From positions 124,001 to 188,000 of the forward strand of contig NZ_QICJ01000003.1 in the NCBI RefSeq assembly GCF_003201105.1: 64,000 bases of DNA, written 5' to 3'. The position numbers and the translations under genes are program-made. Shown in pieces: positions 51,214-62,938 of the stretch; position 1 is the stretch's first letter; the number at the start of each line of letters is the position of its first letter. The notes beneath the pieces are model-generated. The model ran no database searches. It saw only the letters and a list, made by a program, of their open reading frames with translations, and had not been told where the DNA came from. This stretch comes from Dyella sp. AtDHG13. GTDB lineage: Bacteria > Pseudomonadota > Gammaproteobacteria > Xanthomonadales > Rhodanobacteraceae.

Positions 51214-53331
51214 ATGCCGCCCTCTCGCGCCAACGCCGCCACGATACTGTCCGACCCCGGCGCCACGCCGGTGTCGTCGCTGCCCGGCGTGGGGCCCGCG
51301 CTGGCGGAAGCGCTGTCGCGGTTGGGGCTGGAGCGCGTGCAGGACCTGTGGTTCCACCTGCCGCTGCGCTACGAAGACCGCACGCGCGTCACGCCCATTG
51401 CCGACCTGCGTCCCGGTGAGCGCGCGCAGGTCGAGGGCACCATCGAAGCCGTCGAGCGCGGGTTTCGCTACCGGCCGCAATTGAAGGTCGCCATCACCGA
51501 CGGCTCGCACGAAACCCTGGTGCTGCGTTTTTTCCATTTCAACCGCAACCAGGCGGAGCAGCTGAAACCTGGCGCGCGCCTGCTCTGCTACGGCGAAGTG
51601 CGGCAGGCGGCCCAGGGCCTGGAGATGGTGCATCCCCAGTACCAGCGCCTGAGCGGCGACGCCCCCGCGGCGGTCGACGATCTGCTGACGCCGGTTTATC
51701 CCACCACCGAAGGCCTGGGCCAGAAGCGCCTGGCCGGCGTGATCGCCAAGGCGCTGGCGCTGTTGCCGCCGGACGCGCAGCTCGAGCTGATTCCCGCCGA
51801 ACTGTGCGTCCAACACGGCCTGACCTCGCTGCGCGAAGCCCTGCTTTATGTGCATCGGCCGCCGCCGGATGCCCATCTGGGCCAACTCACGACCGGGCGC
51901 CATCCGGCGCAGCAGCGCTTGGCGTTCGAGGAATTGTTGACCCAGCACCTGAGCCTCAAGCGCATGCGCGCAGCCGTGCGTCGGCGACACTCGCCGCGCC
52001 TGAAGGGCACGGGCGAATTGCGCAAGCGCCTGCTGGCGAGCCTGCCGTTCGGCCTTACCGGGGCGCAGCAGCGCGTTTCGGGCGAGATCGCGAAAGACAT
52101 TGCCGGGGCGCACCCCATGCTGCGGCTGGTGCAGGGCGATGTCGGCAGCGGCAAGACCATCGTGGCGGCGCTGGCCGCGCTTGCCGCGGTCGAGTCGGGC
52201 CAGCAGGTCGCTTTGATGGCGCCCACCGAGTTGCTCGCCGAGCAGCATCTGAATCATTTTCGCCACTGGTTGACCCCGCTCGGCATCGAGGTGGCGTGGC
52301 TGGCCGGCAAGGTGGCGGGCAAGGCGCGCCAGCAGGCCTTGCAGCGCGTGGCGTCGGGCGCGCACGTGGTGATCGGCACGCACGCCTTGATGCAGGAGGG
52401 CGTGCAGTTCGCGCAGCTCGGCTTGGTGATCGTCGACGAGCAGCATCGTTTCGGCGTGCAGCAGCGCTTGTCGTTGCGCGACAAGGGTGCGGATCACGCG
52501 TCCGGCCTCGTGCCGCACCAGCTGGTGCTCACGGCTACGCCCATACCGCGCACGCTGGCGATGAGCGCGTATGCCGATCTCGATGTATCCGCCATCGACG
52601 AGTTGCCACCGGGCCGCACGCCCGTGCAGACCATCGCCATTTCCAATGCGCGCCGCTTCGACGTGATCGAGCGCATCCATGCCGCATGCCTGGAAGGGCG
52701 GCAGGCCTACTGGGTGTGCACGCTGATCGAGGAATCCGAACAGCTGCGCGCACAGGCTGCCGAAGTGGCCCATGCGGAACTGTCGGCGGCGCTATCCGAC
52801 TGCCGTATCGGCCTTATCCATGGGCGTATGAAACCCAAGGAAAAGCAGGCGGTGATGGACGCCTTCAAGGCCGGCGAGCTGTCGGTGCTGGTGGCGACCA
52901 CGGTGATCGAAGTGGGCGTGGATGTGCCCAATGCCAGCCTGATGGTGATCGAGAACAGCGAGCGCCTCGGGCTGGCGCAGTTGCATCAGCTGCGCGGACG
53001 GGTGGGGCGCGGCGCCATCGCGTCCAACTGCGTACTGCTGTATCAGCCGCCGCTCGGCCAGTTGGCGCGCGAGCGCCTGCAGGTCATGCGCGAAACCAAT
53101 GACGGATTCCGCATCGCCGAGAAAGACCTCGAGCTGCGCGGCCCTGGCGAAGTGCTGGGCACGCGACAGACGGGCCAGTTGAGTTTCCGCATCGCTGACC
53201 TGGCGCGGGACGCGCATCTGCTGCCGGCCGTGCAGGAGGTGGGGGCGCAGTTGCTGGCGCATCATCCGCGACAGGCGGAGTTGCTCATCACGCGCTGGAT
53301 CGGCGCCGCGGCCCGTTACGCGCACGCGTAA
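51214..53331 (+). CDS. recG: ATP-dependent DNA helicase RecG
   Basis: 705 residues. An N-terminal wedge/OB domain (LPGVGPALAEALSRLG, FHLPLRYEDRT, GARLLCYGEV) is followed by the helicase motor: Walker A GDVGSGKT, the DEQH box VDEQHRFGVQQR, TATPIPRTLA (motif III) and the C-terminal LIHGRMKPKEKQAVMDAF, GVDVPNASLMVIENSERLGLAQLHQLRGRVGRG (key QLHQLRGRVGRG). RecG remodels stalled forks and branched DNA. ATG 51214 lies just inside a TTG at 51208. Confidence 0.96.
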   Translation: MPPSRANAATILSDPGATPVSSLPGVGPALAEALSRLGLERVQDLWFHLPLRYEDRTRVTPIADLRPGERAQVEGTIEAVERGFRYRPQLKVAITDGSHETLVLRFFHFNRNQAEQLKPGARLLCYGEVRQAAQGLEMVHPQYQRLSGDAPAAVDDLLTPVYPTTEGLGQKRLAGVIAKALALLPPDAQLELIPAELCVQHGLTSLREALLYVHRPPPDAHLGQLTTGRHPAQQRLAFEELLTQHLSLKRMRAAVRRRHSPRLKGTGELRKRLLASLPFGLTGAQQRVSGEIAKDIAGAHPMLRLVQGDVGSGKTIVAALAALAAVESGQQVALMAPTELLAEQHLNHFRHWLTPLGIEVAWLAGKVAGKARQQALQRVASGAHVVIGTHALMQEGVQFAQLGLVIVDEQHRFGVQQRLSLRDKGADHASGLVPHQLVLTATPIPRTLAMSAYADLDVSAIDELPPGRTPVQTIAISNARRFDVIERIHAACLEGRQAYWVCTLIEESEQLRAQAAEVAHAELSAALSDCRIGLIHGRMKPKEKQAVMDAFKAGELSVLVATTVIEVGVDVPNASLMVIENSERLGLAQLHQLRGRVGRGAIASNCVLLYQPPLGQLARERLQVMRETNDGFRIAEKDLELRGPGEVLGTRQTGQLSFRIADLARDAHLLPAVQEVGAQLLAHHPRQAELLITRWIGAAARYAHA

Positions 53332-53436
53332 ACGGGGTTTCACGATGCCGCTGCATCCTGCCGTGGCGTAGCCCACAGGCTTTGCGCACGGGCGGCAAGG
53401 CCCTAAGCTAACCAATCCCTCTTCCGAAAGATCGCC

Positions 53437-54363
53437 ATGAGCCAGCTGCAACTGTTGATCGACACCGACCCGGGCGTGGACGACGCGCTCGCCATCCTGA
53501 TGGCGCATGCGCATGCCGAGGTGCTCGGCCTGACGATCGCGGCGGGTAATGTCGGTCTGGCGCATACCGTGCGCAATGCGCGCACGCTGGTGGACCTGGT
53601 GGGCACGCCGACGCCGGTGTTTCCGGGTTGCCCCACGCCGCTGGTGCGCATGCCGGAGGAGGACGCCGTGCACGTGCATGGTTCCGATGGCCTGGGCGAC
53701 GTCGGCTTTCCCGAGCCTTCCTGCCGTGCCGCCGGCGAGCACGCGGTGCACGCGCTGATCCGCCTCACGCACGAGCACCCGGATCTCACCCTGGTGGCGC
53801 TGGGGCCGCTGACCAACCTCGCGCTGGCCGTGCGCCTGGACCCCACCCTGCCGCAGCGCGTGAAGCGCCTGGTGATCATGGGTGGTGCGGTCACGGGGCT
53901 CGGCAATACCGGCAAGATCCCCGCCGAGTTCAATATCGGCTTCGATCCCGAGGCTGCGCATGTGGTGTTCGAAGCCTTCCCGATGTTCGACCTGGTCGAC
54001 TGGGAAGTGGTGCTGCGCCATGCCTTCGATGACGAGGAATTCAACCGCTGGATCGCCGCGGGCGATAAGCGCGCGACGTTCTTCGAGCAGGTCTTTGGCA
54101 CCGCGCGCGCGTTCAACGCGCAGCGCGGCCGCCGCGGCGTGATCGCCGCCGATGCGCTGGCGATGGCGGTGGCCATCGACCCGGGCATGGTGACGCGGGC
54201 CGAGGAGCGCCATGTGGCGGTGGAGATGGACGGCCGCCTGACCCGTGGCGCCACGGTGGTGGACTGGACGGCCCGCCTGGGCAGGCCGGCCAATGCCCGC
54301 ATCGTGATGGAGGTGGACCAGGCCCGTTTCGGGGCCATGGTGCGGCGGGCGCTGGGCGCCTGA
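53437..54363 (+). CDS. Inosine-uridine preferring nucleoside hydrolase family protein
   Basis: 308 residues. The Ca2+-binding signature DTDPGVDDALAI is near the N-terminus (residue 9 on), with GNVGLAHTVRNA, LVALGPLTNLALAVRLDP and FNIGFDPEAAHVVFEAFPM giving further family features. It hydrolyses the N-glycosidic bond of nucleosides for salvage; the base preference is not evident. It is a single gene about 100 bp after recG and may have its own promoter. Confidence 0.9.
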   Translation: MSQLQLLIDTDPGVDDALAILMAHAHAEVLGLTIAAGNVGLAHTVRNARTLVDLVGTPTPVFPGCPTPLVRMPEEDAVHVHGSDGLGDVGFPEPSCRAAGEHAVHALIRLTHEHPDLTLVALGPLTNLALAVRLDPTLPQRVKRLVIMGGAVTGLGNTGKIPAEFNIGFDPEAAHVVFEAFPMFDLVDWEVVLRHAFDDEEFNRWIAAGDKRATFFEQVFGTARAFNAQRGRRGVIAADALAMAVAIDPGMVTRAEERHVAVEMDGRLTRGATVVDWTARLGRPANARIVMEVDQARFGAMVRRALGA

Positions 54364-54471
54364 AAGGGCCTTTCAGGGCGGGTTTTCGAGTCCAAGTGAC
54401 TGACGGGCTTGCCAATGGGGAGGGGCTGTGGTTAAAATGCCGCTCTTTTCACCCACCGCTTTGAGCCAGTC

Positions 54472-54717
54472 ATGAAGCCCGATATCCATCCGAATTATCG
54501 CCCGGTGGTGTTCCAGGACCTGTCGTCGGACTTCGCGTTCCTGACGCGTTCCACGATCGCCACCAAGGAAACCGTCAAGTGGGAAGACGGTAACGAGTAC
54601 CCGCTGACCAAGGTGGATATCTCGAGCCACTCCCATCCGTTCTACACCGGCAAGCAGAAGACGCTGGACACCGGCGGTCGCGTCGACAAGTTCCGCAAGC
54701 GCTACGCGCAGAAGTAA
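54472..54717 (+). CDS. rpmE2: Type B 50S ribosomal protein L31
   Basis: 81 residues. [20 protein letters not shown] (the first twenty residues), [18 protein letters not shown] and [30 protein letters not shown] (key HPFYTGKQK) are typical of the C-minus, type B form. The zinc-binding cysteines of the type A protein are absent, so it does not need zinc. Type B genes are often derepressed under zinc limitation; no Zur site is obvious. A strong terminator follows. Confidence 0.96.
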   Translation: MKPDIHPNYRPVVFQDLSSDFAFLTRSTIATKETVKWEDGNEYPLTKVDISSHSHPFYTGKQKTLDTGGRVDKFRKRYAQK

Positions 54718-54773
54718 TCGCGCGAACGCATCTGCTGTCACGCCGCGGCCACGTGGCGTAAGCATGCTTGATC

Positions 54774-54809
54774 GCACGGGGCGAGCATCAGCTCGCCCCG
54801 TGCTTTTTT
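54774..54809 (+). terminator. Rho-independent terminator after rpmE2
   Basis: GCACGGGGCGAGC (54774-54786), loop ATCA, GCTCGCCCCGTGC (54791-54803), then a run of six T. Confidence 0.95.
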
Positions 54810-54970
54810 GCGTTCGCCATCCGACCATCCGCTAGGGCATGTTGGCGAGTCGATATGCGATAATGGGCGGCGAGGTGTCGCAGCCTTCCCCATTGCGGCA
54901 TCAACCCTACCTCGCCGGCCATCGCTGATCGCGATACGTCGACGATGACATTTCGTGAAGGAGGTTTTCC

Positions 54971-56266
<1,296 letters not shown>

Positions 56267-56287
56267 TCGCTCCGTCTGCCGCGCAAG

Positions 56288-56318
56288 AAAAAGCCCCGGT
56301 TTTACCGGGGCTTTTTTT
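56288..56318 (+). terminator. Rho-independent terminator after gltA
   Basis: AAAAA GCCCCGG (56293-56299), loop TTTTA, CCGGGGC (56305-56311), TTTTTTT. Confidence 0.93.
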
Positions 56319-56381
56319 ATGGGACTGCGATGGGCAGGGAGTAAAGGAAGACAGGCGAACGGCGAGCGGTGGCAGCTACGC

Positions 56382-56407
56382 TCTCACTTCTCACTTCTCA
56401 CTTCTCA
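56382..56407. repeat. Short tandem repeat, heptamer TCTCACT
   Basis: TCTCACT is repeated three times and then partly (TCTCA). It lies 15 bp beyond the stop of the minus-strand gene below and resembles in composition the GA/TC-rich inverted repeat behind spoT. Confidence 0.8.
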
Positions 56408-56421
56408 TCACTCGCTCCCGC

Positions 56422-57096
56422 TCATCTCAACGCCGAGGACAACATGCGCTCGAACTCGTCATCGTTGTCCGCCGTGGCGAGCAGTTCCTCGACCGCAGCG
56501 AGCGATGCGCGACGCATGGGCTTTTCATCGATGCGATCCAGCGGCGCCTGTTTCAGCGCGTCGCGCGGCAGCACGGTGATATCGAAGGGCAGGCCGTCCG
56601 CCGCGAACAGCAGCACGGGGTATTCCTTCTGATCGTCACGCGTGACGCGCAGGCGCCGCGTCTGCTGGGTGAGGGGGACGCCGCGTTCCTGCAGGAACAG
56701 CACGACGCTTTCCGGGGTATCGCTGAACACGTGCAGGCAGACGGCCGAATGCGTATCGGCGGTGCCTTCCAGTACCGCGCCGACCAGGCGTGGATCGAAA
56801 CGCTCGAGGAAGCGCATGGCCTCCACGGCGGCCTCGCGGCGTTCCTGCAGCAGTTGGGGTTGGGATTCGGCGTGGAAGATGCGCTGGTGTTCGCGCAGCG
56901 CTTCCTCGATCTCGTTGTTGCGCGGCAGTGCCTGCGCATCGAGGATGCCCAGCCGCTCGGCGGCCTTGATCTTGGCGTGGTGGAAATCGCGGATGCCGTG
57001 CTCGCTCATCAGTCGCGCCGCCTCCTGGGCGACGCGCAGACGGTTGCGCTGAAGGCGATCCTGCGCGTGGATGCGATGGTGCTGACCTCGTGCCAT
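56422..57096 (-). CDS. Conserved hypothetical protein, 224 aa
   Basis: A soluble protein not assigned to a known enzyme. The N-terminal third is helical (LRVAQEAARLMSEHGIRDFHHAKIKAAERLG, key AARLMSEHGIRDFHHAK), and the middle has FDPRLVGAVLEGTADTHSAVCLHVFSDTPESVVLFL followed by PFDITVLPRDALKQAPLDRIDEKPMRRA. The G-x-x-L-x-G-T-A-x-x-H with a later F-D-I-T pattern recalls a nucleotidyltransferase-like fold, but this is a guess. It is alone between gltA (convergent) and ponA (same strand). No membrane or signal segment. Confidence 0.7.
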   Translation of the reverse strand: MARGQHHRIHAQDRLQRNRLRVAQEAARLMSEHGIRDFHHAKIKAAERLGILDAQALPRNNEIEEALREHQRIFHAESQPQLLQERREAAVEAMRFLERFDPRLVGAVLEGTADTHSAVCLHVFSDTPESVVLFLQERGVPLTQQTRRLRVTRDDQKEYPVLLFAADGLPFDITVLPRDALKQAPLDRIDEKPMRRASLAAVEELLATADNDDEFERMLSSALR

Positions 57097-57178
57097 GCCT
57101 CATTCCTCCGGCAATCTGGCGCTTGCGGATGCAAGCGCGGGCGGCAGTCGGCTGGGGAAGAACCGGCGCTGCCGACGA

Positions 57179-59677
57179 TTAGAAGATGTCGTAGGCGTGC
57201 TGCTGATCCTGGTCCTCCTGTTCCTGGTTGGCTTGCTGCTTCATGCGGTCCACGTCTTCGACCTTCATTATTTCCGACTTGCCGTTGATCTGCACGGTCG
57301 AAATACCCGGCGGCATGGGCAGGGTGGAGGGCGGCAGGTCCTTCAGGGCGGCGCCCATGTAGGACATCCAGATCGGCAGCGCCGCCTTGGCGCCGAACTC
57401 GCCCTTGCCGAGCGAGCTGAAGTCGTCATAGCCCACCCACACGGCCGCCACCACGTCGCCGTTGAAGCCGGCGAACCAGGCGTCGCGGTGATCGTTGGTG
57501 GAGCCAGTCTTGCCGGCCAGGTCGGTGCGGCCCAGGGCCATCGCGGCGGAACCGGTGCCGCGCTTGATCACGTCCTGCATCAGCGAGGTGATCAGGTAGT
57601 CGTTGCGCACGTCGATCACCGGCGGCGCCAGCACCGGCGGGTGCGCGCCCTCGCCATGGGCGTCGGCCGGGAGCACGGCATCGCCCACCCCGGCCACGCT
57701 GCCGGAGGTCGCCGGCGTGCCGCCGGCGCTGCCTGCGGTAGCCACGGCGTTGCCCGGCGCGGCGCTGGCGTTGGCCGGCGGCGGCCCCGGCGTGCGGGTG
57801 TCCAGCAGGCGCTCGGCGCAGGTGCGGCAGGCGCGGGCGGGGTTGGCCTGGTAGACCGGCTTGCCGTCGCGATCGTCGATCTCGGCGATGAAGTAGGGCG
57901 TGACCAGGTAGCCGCCGTTGGCGAACACGGCGTAGCCGCGCGCCATGCTCATCGGCGAGACCGAGGCCGTGCCGAGTGCCATCGACAGGTTGCTCGGCAG
58001 GGAATCCAGGCTGAAGCCGAAGCGGGTGACGTATTCGCGGGCGTAGCGCACGCCAATGGCGTCCAGCAGGCGCACCGAGACCAGGTTCTTCGACTGCACC
58101 AGGGCTTCGCGCAGGGGGATCGGCCCGTCGAACTTGTCGTCGTCGTTGGAGGGCGTCCACAGGCCGCCCGGCCGCGAGGGGTCGGGCAGGGCCAGCGGGG
58201 CGTCGTTGACGATGGAGGCCGGGGTGAAGCCGCGCTCGAAGGCCGCCGAGTAAATGAACGGCTTGAAGCTGGAACCCGGCTGGCGGGCCGCCATCACGGC
58301 GCGGTTGAACTTGCTGCGCAGGAAGTTGAAGCCGCCCACCAGCGACTGCAGGGCGCCGTCTTCCGGGTTGAGCGACACCATCGCCGCCTGCGCGGCCGGG
58401 ATCTGGGTGAGCTGCCACTGGCCCTTGTCGTCGCGGGAGACGCGGATGACGTCGCCGCGCTTGAGCACGGTGGACACGCTCTTGGGCGTGGCGCCGACGC
58501 GGGTGTCGTCGATGCGCGGGCGCGCCCAGCTCATGGCTTCCAGGTTGAGCTTGATCTGCTCGCGGCTGGCCAGGTAGACGCTGGCCTCGGTGGGCGAGAC
58601 CTGGGTGACGATGCCCGGAGCCATGCCGGAGATGTCGGTATAGCCGGCCAGGGCGCGTTCCAGCTCGTCCGTATCGGCGTCGGCCGCCAGCTCCTGGTGG
58701 GCCTCCGGGCCGCGCCAGCCGTGGCGGTGGTCGTAGTCGATCAGGCCCGAGCGCACGGCGTCCACCGCCGCCTGCTGGCGCTTGCTGTCCACCGTGGTCT
58801 TGACCACGTAGCCCTCGGTGAGGGCGTCGTTGCCGAGGCGGTCGAGCACCTGCAGGCGCACCATTTCCGCCAGGTACGGCGCGTCGACCTCGATCGGCGG
58901 CTCATGCGGCGAGGCATTGTTCGGCTCGGCGACGGCCTGGTCGTACTCGGCCTTGGAGATGTAGCGGTTCTCCAGCATCTGCCCCAGCACCCAGTTGCGG
59001 CGCGCGATCATGCGCTTGGGGCTGTTGAGCGGGTTCACCAGCGAGGGCAGCTGGAAGGTGGAGGCGATGGTGGCGCATTCGGCCACGGAGAGCTGGTCCA
59101 GCGTCTTCCCGTAGTAGTAGGAGGCCGCGGCGGCCACGCCGTAGGAGCGGTGGCCCAGGAACATCTTGTTGAGGTAGAGCTCCAGGATCTGGTCCTTGGT
59201 CAGCTCGCTCTCCATGCGCAGGGCGATGAAGATCTCCGTCAGCTTGCGCGAATAGAGCTTTTCCGGGCTCAGGAAGAAATTGCGGGCCACCTGCTGGGTG
59301 ATGGTGGAACCGCCCGGCCCCTTGTCGCCGCCGGACGTCACCACGTGCCAGCCGGCGCGAGCAATGCCATGCCAGTCCACGCCGGGGTGCTGGTAGAAGC
59401 TGGCATCCTCGGCGGCCAGCACGGCGTGCTTGAGTCGCTCGGGGACGTCGCCGATGGCCACGGGGATGCGTCGGGTCTCGCCGAAGCTCGCAATCAGCTT
59501 GCCATCCGCGGAGAGCACTCTAAGCGGCACCTGCATGTGGTAGTCCTTGAGGACGGCCACCGAGGGCAAGCGAGGGGAAATAAGCCAGTAGGCCACGCCG
59601 ACGGCTGCAACGCCCAGCAGCAAACCCGTGAAGGCCAGGGCCAGGATCCAGCGCAGCAACCGCTTAAGAATTTGCAT
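57179..59677 (-). CDS. mrcA: Penicillin-binding protein 1A
   Basis: 832 residues. A membrane anchor (12-34) is followed by the GT51 glycosyltransferase with Glu90 in LAAEDASFYQHPGVDW and GGSTITQQVARN (122-133). An OB-like region follows, then the transpeptidase with SSFK (Ser469/Lys472), SKN (529-531) and KTGS (723-726). It polymerises and cross-links peptidoglycan. A Pro/Ala/Gly-rich insertion at about 628-685, containing CRTC at 617-620 on its border, splits the transpeptidase domain. It is divergent from pilM, a very common arrangement. Confidence 0.95.
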   Translation of the reverse strand: MQILKRLLRWILALAFTGLLLGVAAVGVAYWLISPRLPSVAVLKDYHMQVPLRVLSADGKLIASFGETRRIPVAIGDVPERLKHAVLAAEDASFYQHPGVDWHGIARAGWHVVTSGGDKGPGGSTITQQVARNFFLSPEKLYSRKLTEIFIALRMESELTKDQILELYLNKMFLGHRSYGVAAAASYYYGKTLDQLSVAECATIASTFQLPSLVNPLNSPKRMIARRNWVLGQMLENRYISKAEYDQAVAEPNNASPHEPPIEVDAPYLAEMVRLQVLDRLGNDALTEGYVVKTTVDSKRQQAAVDAVRSGLIDYDHRHGWRGPEAHQELAADADTDELERALAGYTDISGMAPGIVTQVSPTEASVYLASREQIKLNLEAMSWARPRIDDTRVGATPKSVSTVLKRGDVIRVSRDDKGQWQLTQIPAAQAAMVSLNPEDGALQSLVGGFNFLRSKFNRAVMAARQPGSSFKPFIYSAAFERGFTPASIVNDAPLALPDPSRPGGLWTPSNDDDKFDGPIPLREALVQSKNLVSVRLLDAIGVRYAREYVTRFGFSLDSLPSNLSMALGTASVSPMSMARGYAVFANGGYLVTPYFIAEIDDRDGKPVYQANPARACRTCAERLLDTRTPGPPPANASAAPGNAVATAGSAGGTPATSGSVAGVGDAVLPADAHGEGAHPPVLAPPVIDVRNDYLITSLMQDVIKRGTGSAAMALGRTDLAGKTGSTNDHRDAWFAGFNGDVVAAVWVGYDDFSSLGKGEFGAKAALPIWMSYMGAALKDLPPSTLPMPPGISTVQINGKSEIMKVEDVDRMKQQANQEQEDQDQQHAYDIF

Positions 59678-59836
59678 GATTGGGTGTTTGCGAGACGTGA
59701 GTCAAAACAAGACAGAGTATAGATGTAGCAGTATCCACGGCATGAACCGTGGTTGTCACAGCAAAAAACAGGCCACCGGCCCATTCGTTAAACCTGTGCA
59801 TGCCGTCACGCGAATGAGTCGAGAAAACGCTCGTAG

Positions 59837-60984
<1,148 letters not shown>

Positions 60985-60985
<1 letters not shown>

Positions 60986-61725
60986 TGGCACACATCAACC
61001 TACTTCCGTGGCGCGCCGAGCGCCGCAAGCAGCGCGAGCGCGAGTTTTTCATGCAGCTGGGCGCCGCGTTCGTCGCGGCGATCCTGGTCGTGCTGCTGTG
61101 GTCGTTCTGGATGGATGCGCGCATCGGCACCCAGAATGACCGCAACGCCTACCTGCAGAACGAGATCAAGCAGCTCGACGAGCGCATCACCAAGATCAAG
61201 GACCTGGAAAAGGTTCGCGAGAGCCTGCTGGCGCGCAAGCAGATCATCGAGCAGCTGCAGGCCAACCGTTCGCAGATGGTCCACCTGTTCGACGAACTGG
61301 TGAAGACCATTCCTGCCAGCGCGCGCCTCAATGGCCTCAAGCAGTCGGGCGATTCGATGACGCTGGATGGCGTGGCGCAATCGAACGCCAGCGTGGCCGA
61401 GTACATGCGCAACATCGAGTCCTCGCCCTGGATGGGCCATGCCGACCTGCGCAAGACCGAGCGCTCCGAAGGCACGAAGGGCGGCGACACGCGCCTGCCT
61501 TACGCCTTCGGGCTGGACGTCGCGCTGAATCGTCCCAAGACCGACGAGAACGGCGAAGGCGCGGATGATGGTCATGCGCCGGCCTCGACGGGCCCGGCAG
61601 CTGCGCCGGCCCACGCCGCCACGGCGCCCCACGCGCAGCCTGCCAAGGCGAGCACCGCGGCTCCGGCCCCGGTGGCGGCGCCCAAGCCGGCCGCGCCCGC
61701 AACCAACGGAGGAGCCAAGGCATGA
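60985..61725 (+). CDS. pilN: Type IV pilus assembly protein PilN
   Basis: 246 residues. The conserved N-terminal INLLPWRAERRKQRE motif contacts PilM, followed by one membrane helix (24-44) and a periplasmic coiled coil with a ferredoxin-like domain (QLDERITKIKDLEKV, IPASARLNGLKQSGDSMTLDG). The last 60 residues are unusually rich in Ala and Pro (from STGPAAAPAHA onward). It pairs with PilO to form the inner-membrane alignment complex. Stop and pilO start overlap by 4 bp. Confidence 0.95.
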
Positions 61726-62387
61726 AATTCCTCCAGGAGTTGCAGAGCCTCGATCGCAACAACATCGGCGGCTGGCCGACCTCGGTAAAGACGTTCTTCA
61801 CCGGACTGGTGCTCGCCGTCATCGTCTTCCTGGGCTGGTACCTGTTCATCAGCGACCAGCAGGACCAGCTGCAGGCCGCCGTCGCCAAGGAAGACCAGCT
61901 GAAGAAGGAGTTCTCCGAGAAGCAGGCCAAGTCGGTCAATCTCGAAGCGCTCCAGCAGCAGCTGGATGAAATGCAGGACATGCTGCGTCAGTTGCTGCGC
62001 CAGCTGCCGAGCAAGACCGAAATGCCCGAGCTGCTGGTGGACGTTTCCCAGACGGCGTTGTCGGCGGGACTGGAGACCGAGCTGTTCCAGCCGGGCCCGG
62101 AAACGCCCAAGGACTTCTACGCCGAGAAGCCGATCCAGCTGCGCATGGTGGGCACGTACCACCAGTTCGGCACCTTCATCAGCGGCGTGGCGTCTCTGCC
62201 CCGCGTAGTGATCCTGACCATGCATGACGTGTCATTGACGCCGAAGGACAAGAGCGGCCTGCTGGTGCTGCAGGGCACGGTCAAGACCTATCGCTATCTG
62301 GACGAAGACGAAAGCGCGTCGGCCAAGGCGGCCAACGCCAAGTCGCCGCACGGCAAGCCGGCCGCGAAGACAGGGGGGCAGAAATGA
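61722..62387 (+). CDS. pilO: Type IV pilus assembly protein PilO
   Basis: 221 residues. It starts MKFLQELQSLDRNNIGGWP, then has a membrane helix (about 24-44) and a coiled coil (EFSEKQAKSVNLEALQQQLDEM). The domain core has LLRQLPSKTEMPELLVDVSQTALSAGL and GTYHQFGTFISGVASLPRVV, the usual PilO ferredoxin-like fold. It dimerises with PilN and contacts PilP. The stop overlaps pilP by 4 bp. The tail is Lys/Ala-rich. Confidence 0.95.
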   Translation: MKFLQELQSLDRNNIGGWPTSVKTFFTGLVLAVIVFLGWYLFISDQQDQLQAAVAKEDQLKKEFSEKQAKSVNLEALQQQLDEMQDMLRQLLRQLPSKTEMPELLVDVSQTALSAGLETELFQPGPETPKDFYAEKPIQLRMVGTYHQFGTFISGVASLPRVVILTMHDVSLTPKDKSGLLVLQGTVKTYRYLDEDESASAKAANAKSPHGKPAAKTGGQK

Positions 62388-62920
62388 GCAAGTTGACTGC
62401 CGCTGCGCCTGCCTTCCTGGCGAAAGCGTCGCTGGTGTTGTGCGTCGGCCTGATGCTCGCTGGTTGCAGCGGGCAGGACGACCTGCACCAGTGGGTTGCG
62501 CAGGAAAAGCAGAAGAAGGGCGCGCCGATTCCTCCGCTGCCCGTGATCAAGACCTTCGAAACCTTCCAGTACGCCGACCAGGACAAGCGCGATCCGTTCA
62601 GTCCGAGCACGGCCGAGCTTCAGAACACCAGCAACACGGGGCCCCGGCCGGACGAGAACCGCGCCAAGGAACCGCTGGAAATGTTTGCGCTGGACAGCCT
62701 GAAGATGGTGGGCACCGTGGGGGCCGGTGCCGGCATGGAAGTGCTGGTGAAGGATCCGGGGGGCGTGATCCATCGCGTCCATCGCAACGAATACATGGGC
62801 CAGAACTATGGTCGGGTCACCGCGATCGGCGATGACCATATCGACCTGGTGGAACTGGTTTCCAACGGCAACGGTGGCTGGATGGAACGTTCCGCCAGCA
62901 TCGCGCTCAGCGAGAAATAA
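62384..62920 (+). CDS. pilP: Type IV pilus lipoprotein PilP
   Basis: 178 residues. The lipobox LMLAGC places the lipidated cysteine at 28. The extended N-terminal region (LHQWVAQEKQKKGAPIPPLP) binds PilN/PilO; DQDKRDPFSP is the conserved link, and the beta-sandwich domain contains PLEMFALDSLKMVGTVG and VHRNEYMGQNYGRV. It joins the inner-membrane subcomplex to the secretin PilQ, which follows 18 bp downstream. Confidence 0.95.
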   Translation: MSKLTAAAPAFLAKASLVLCVGLMLAGCSGQDDLHQWVAQEKQKKGAPIPPLPVIKTFETFQYADQDKRDPFSPSTAELQNTSNTGPRPDENRAKEPLEMFALDSLKMVGTVGAGAGMEVLVKDPGGVIHRVHRNEYMGQNYGRVTAIGDDHIDLVELVSNGNGGWMERSASIALSEK

Positions 62921-62938
62921 GAAACAGGGGCTGATGCA

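Noticed and set aside
57095-59722. 875-codon plus-strand frame opposite PBP1A
   Set aside because: Long only because of GC bias; the minus-strand gene has all glycosyltransferase and transpeptidase motifs.
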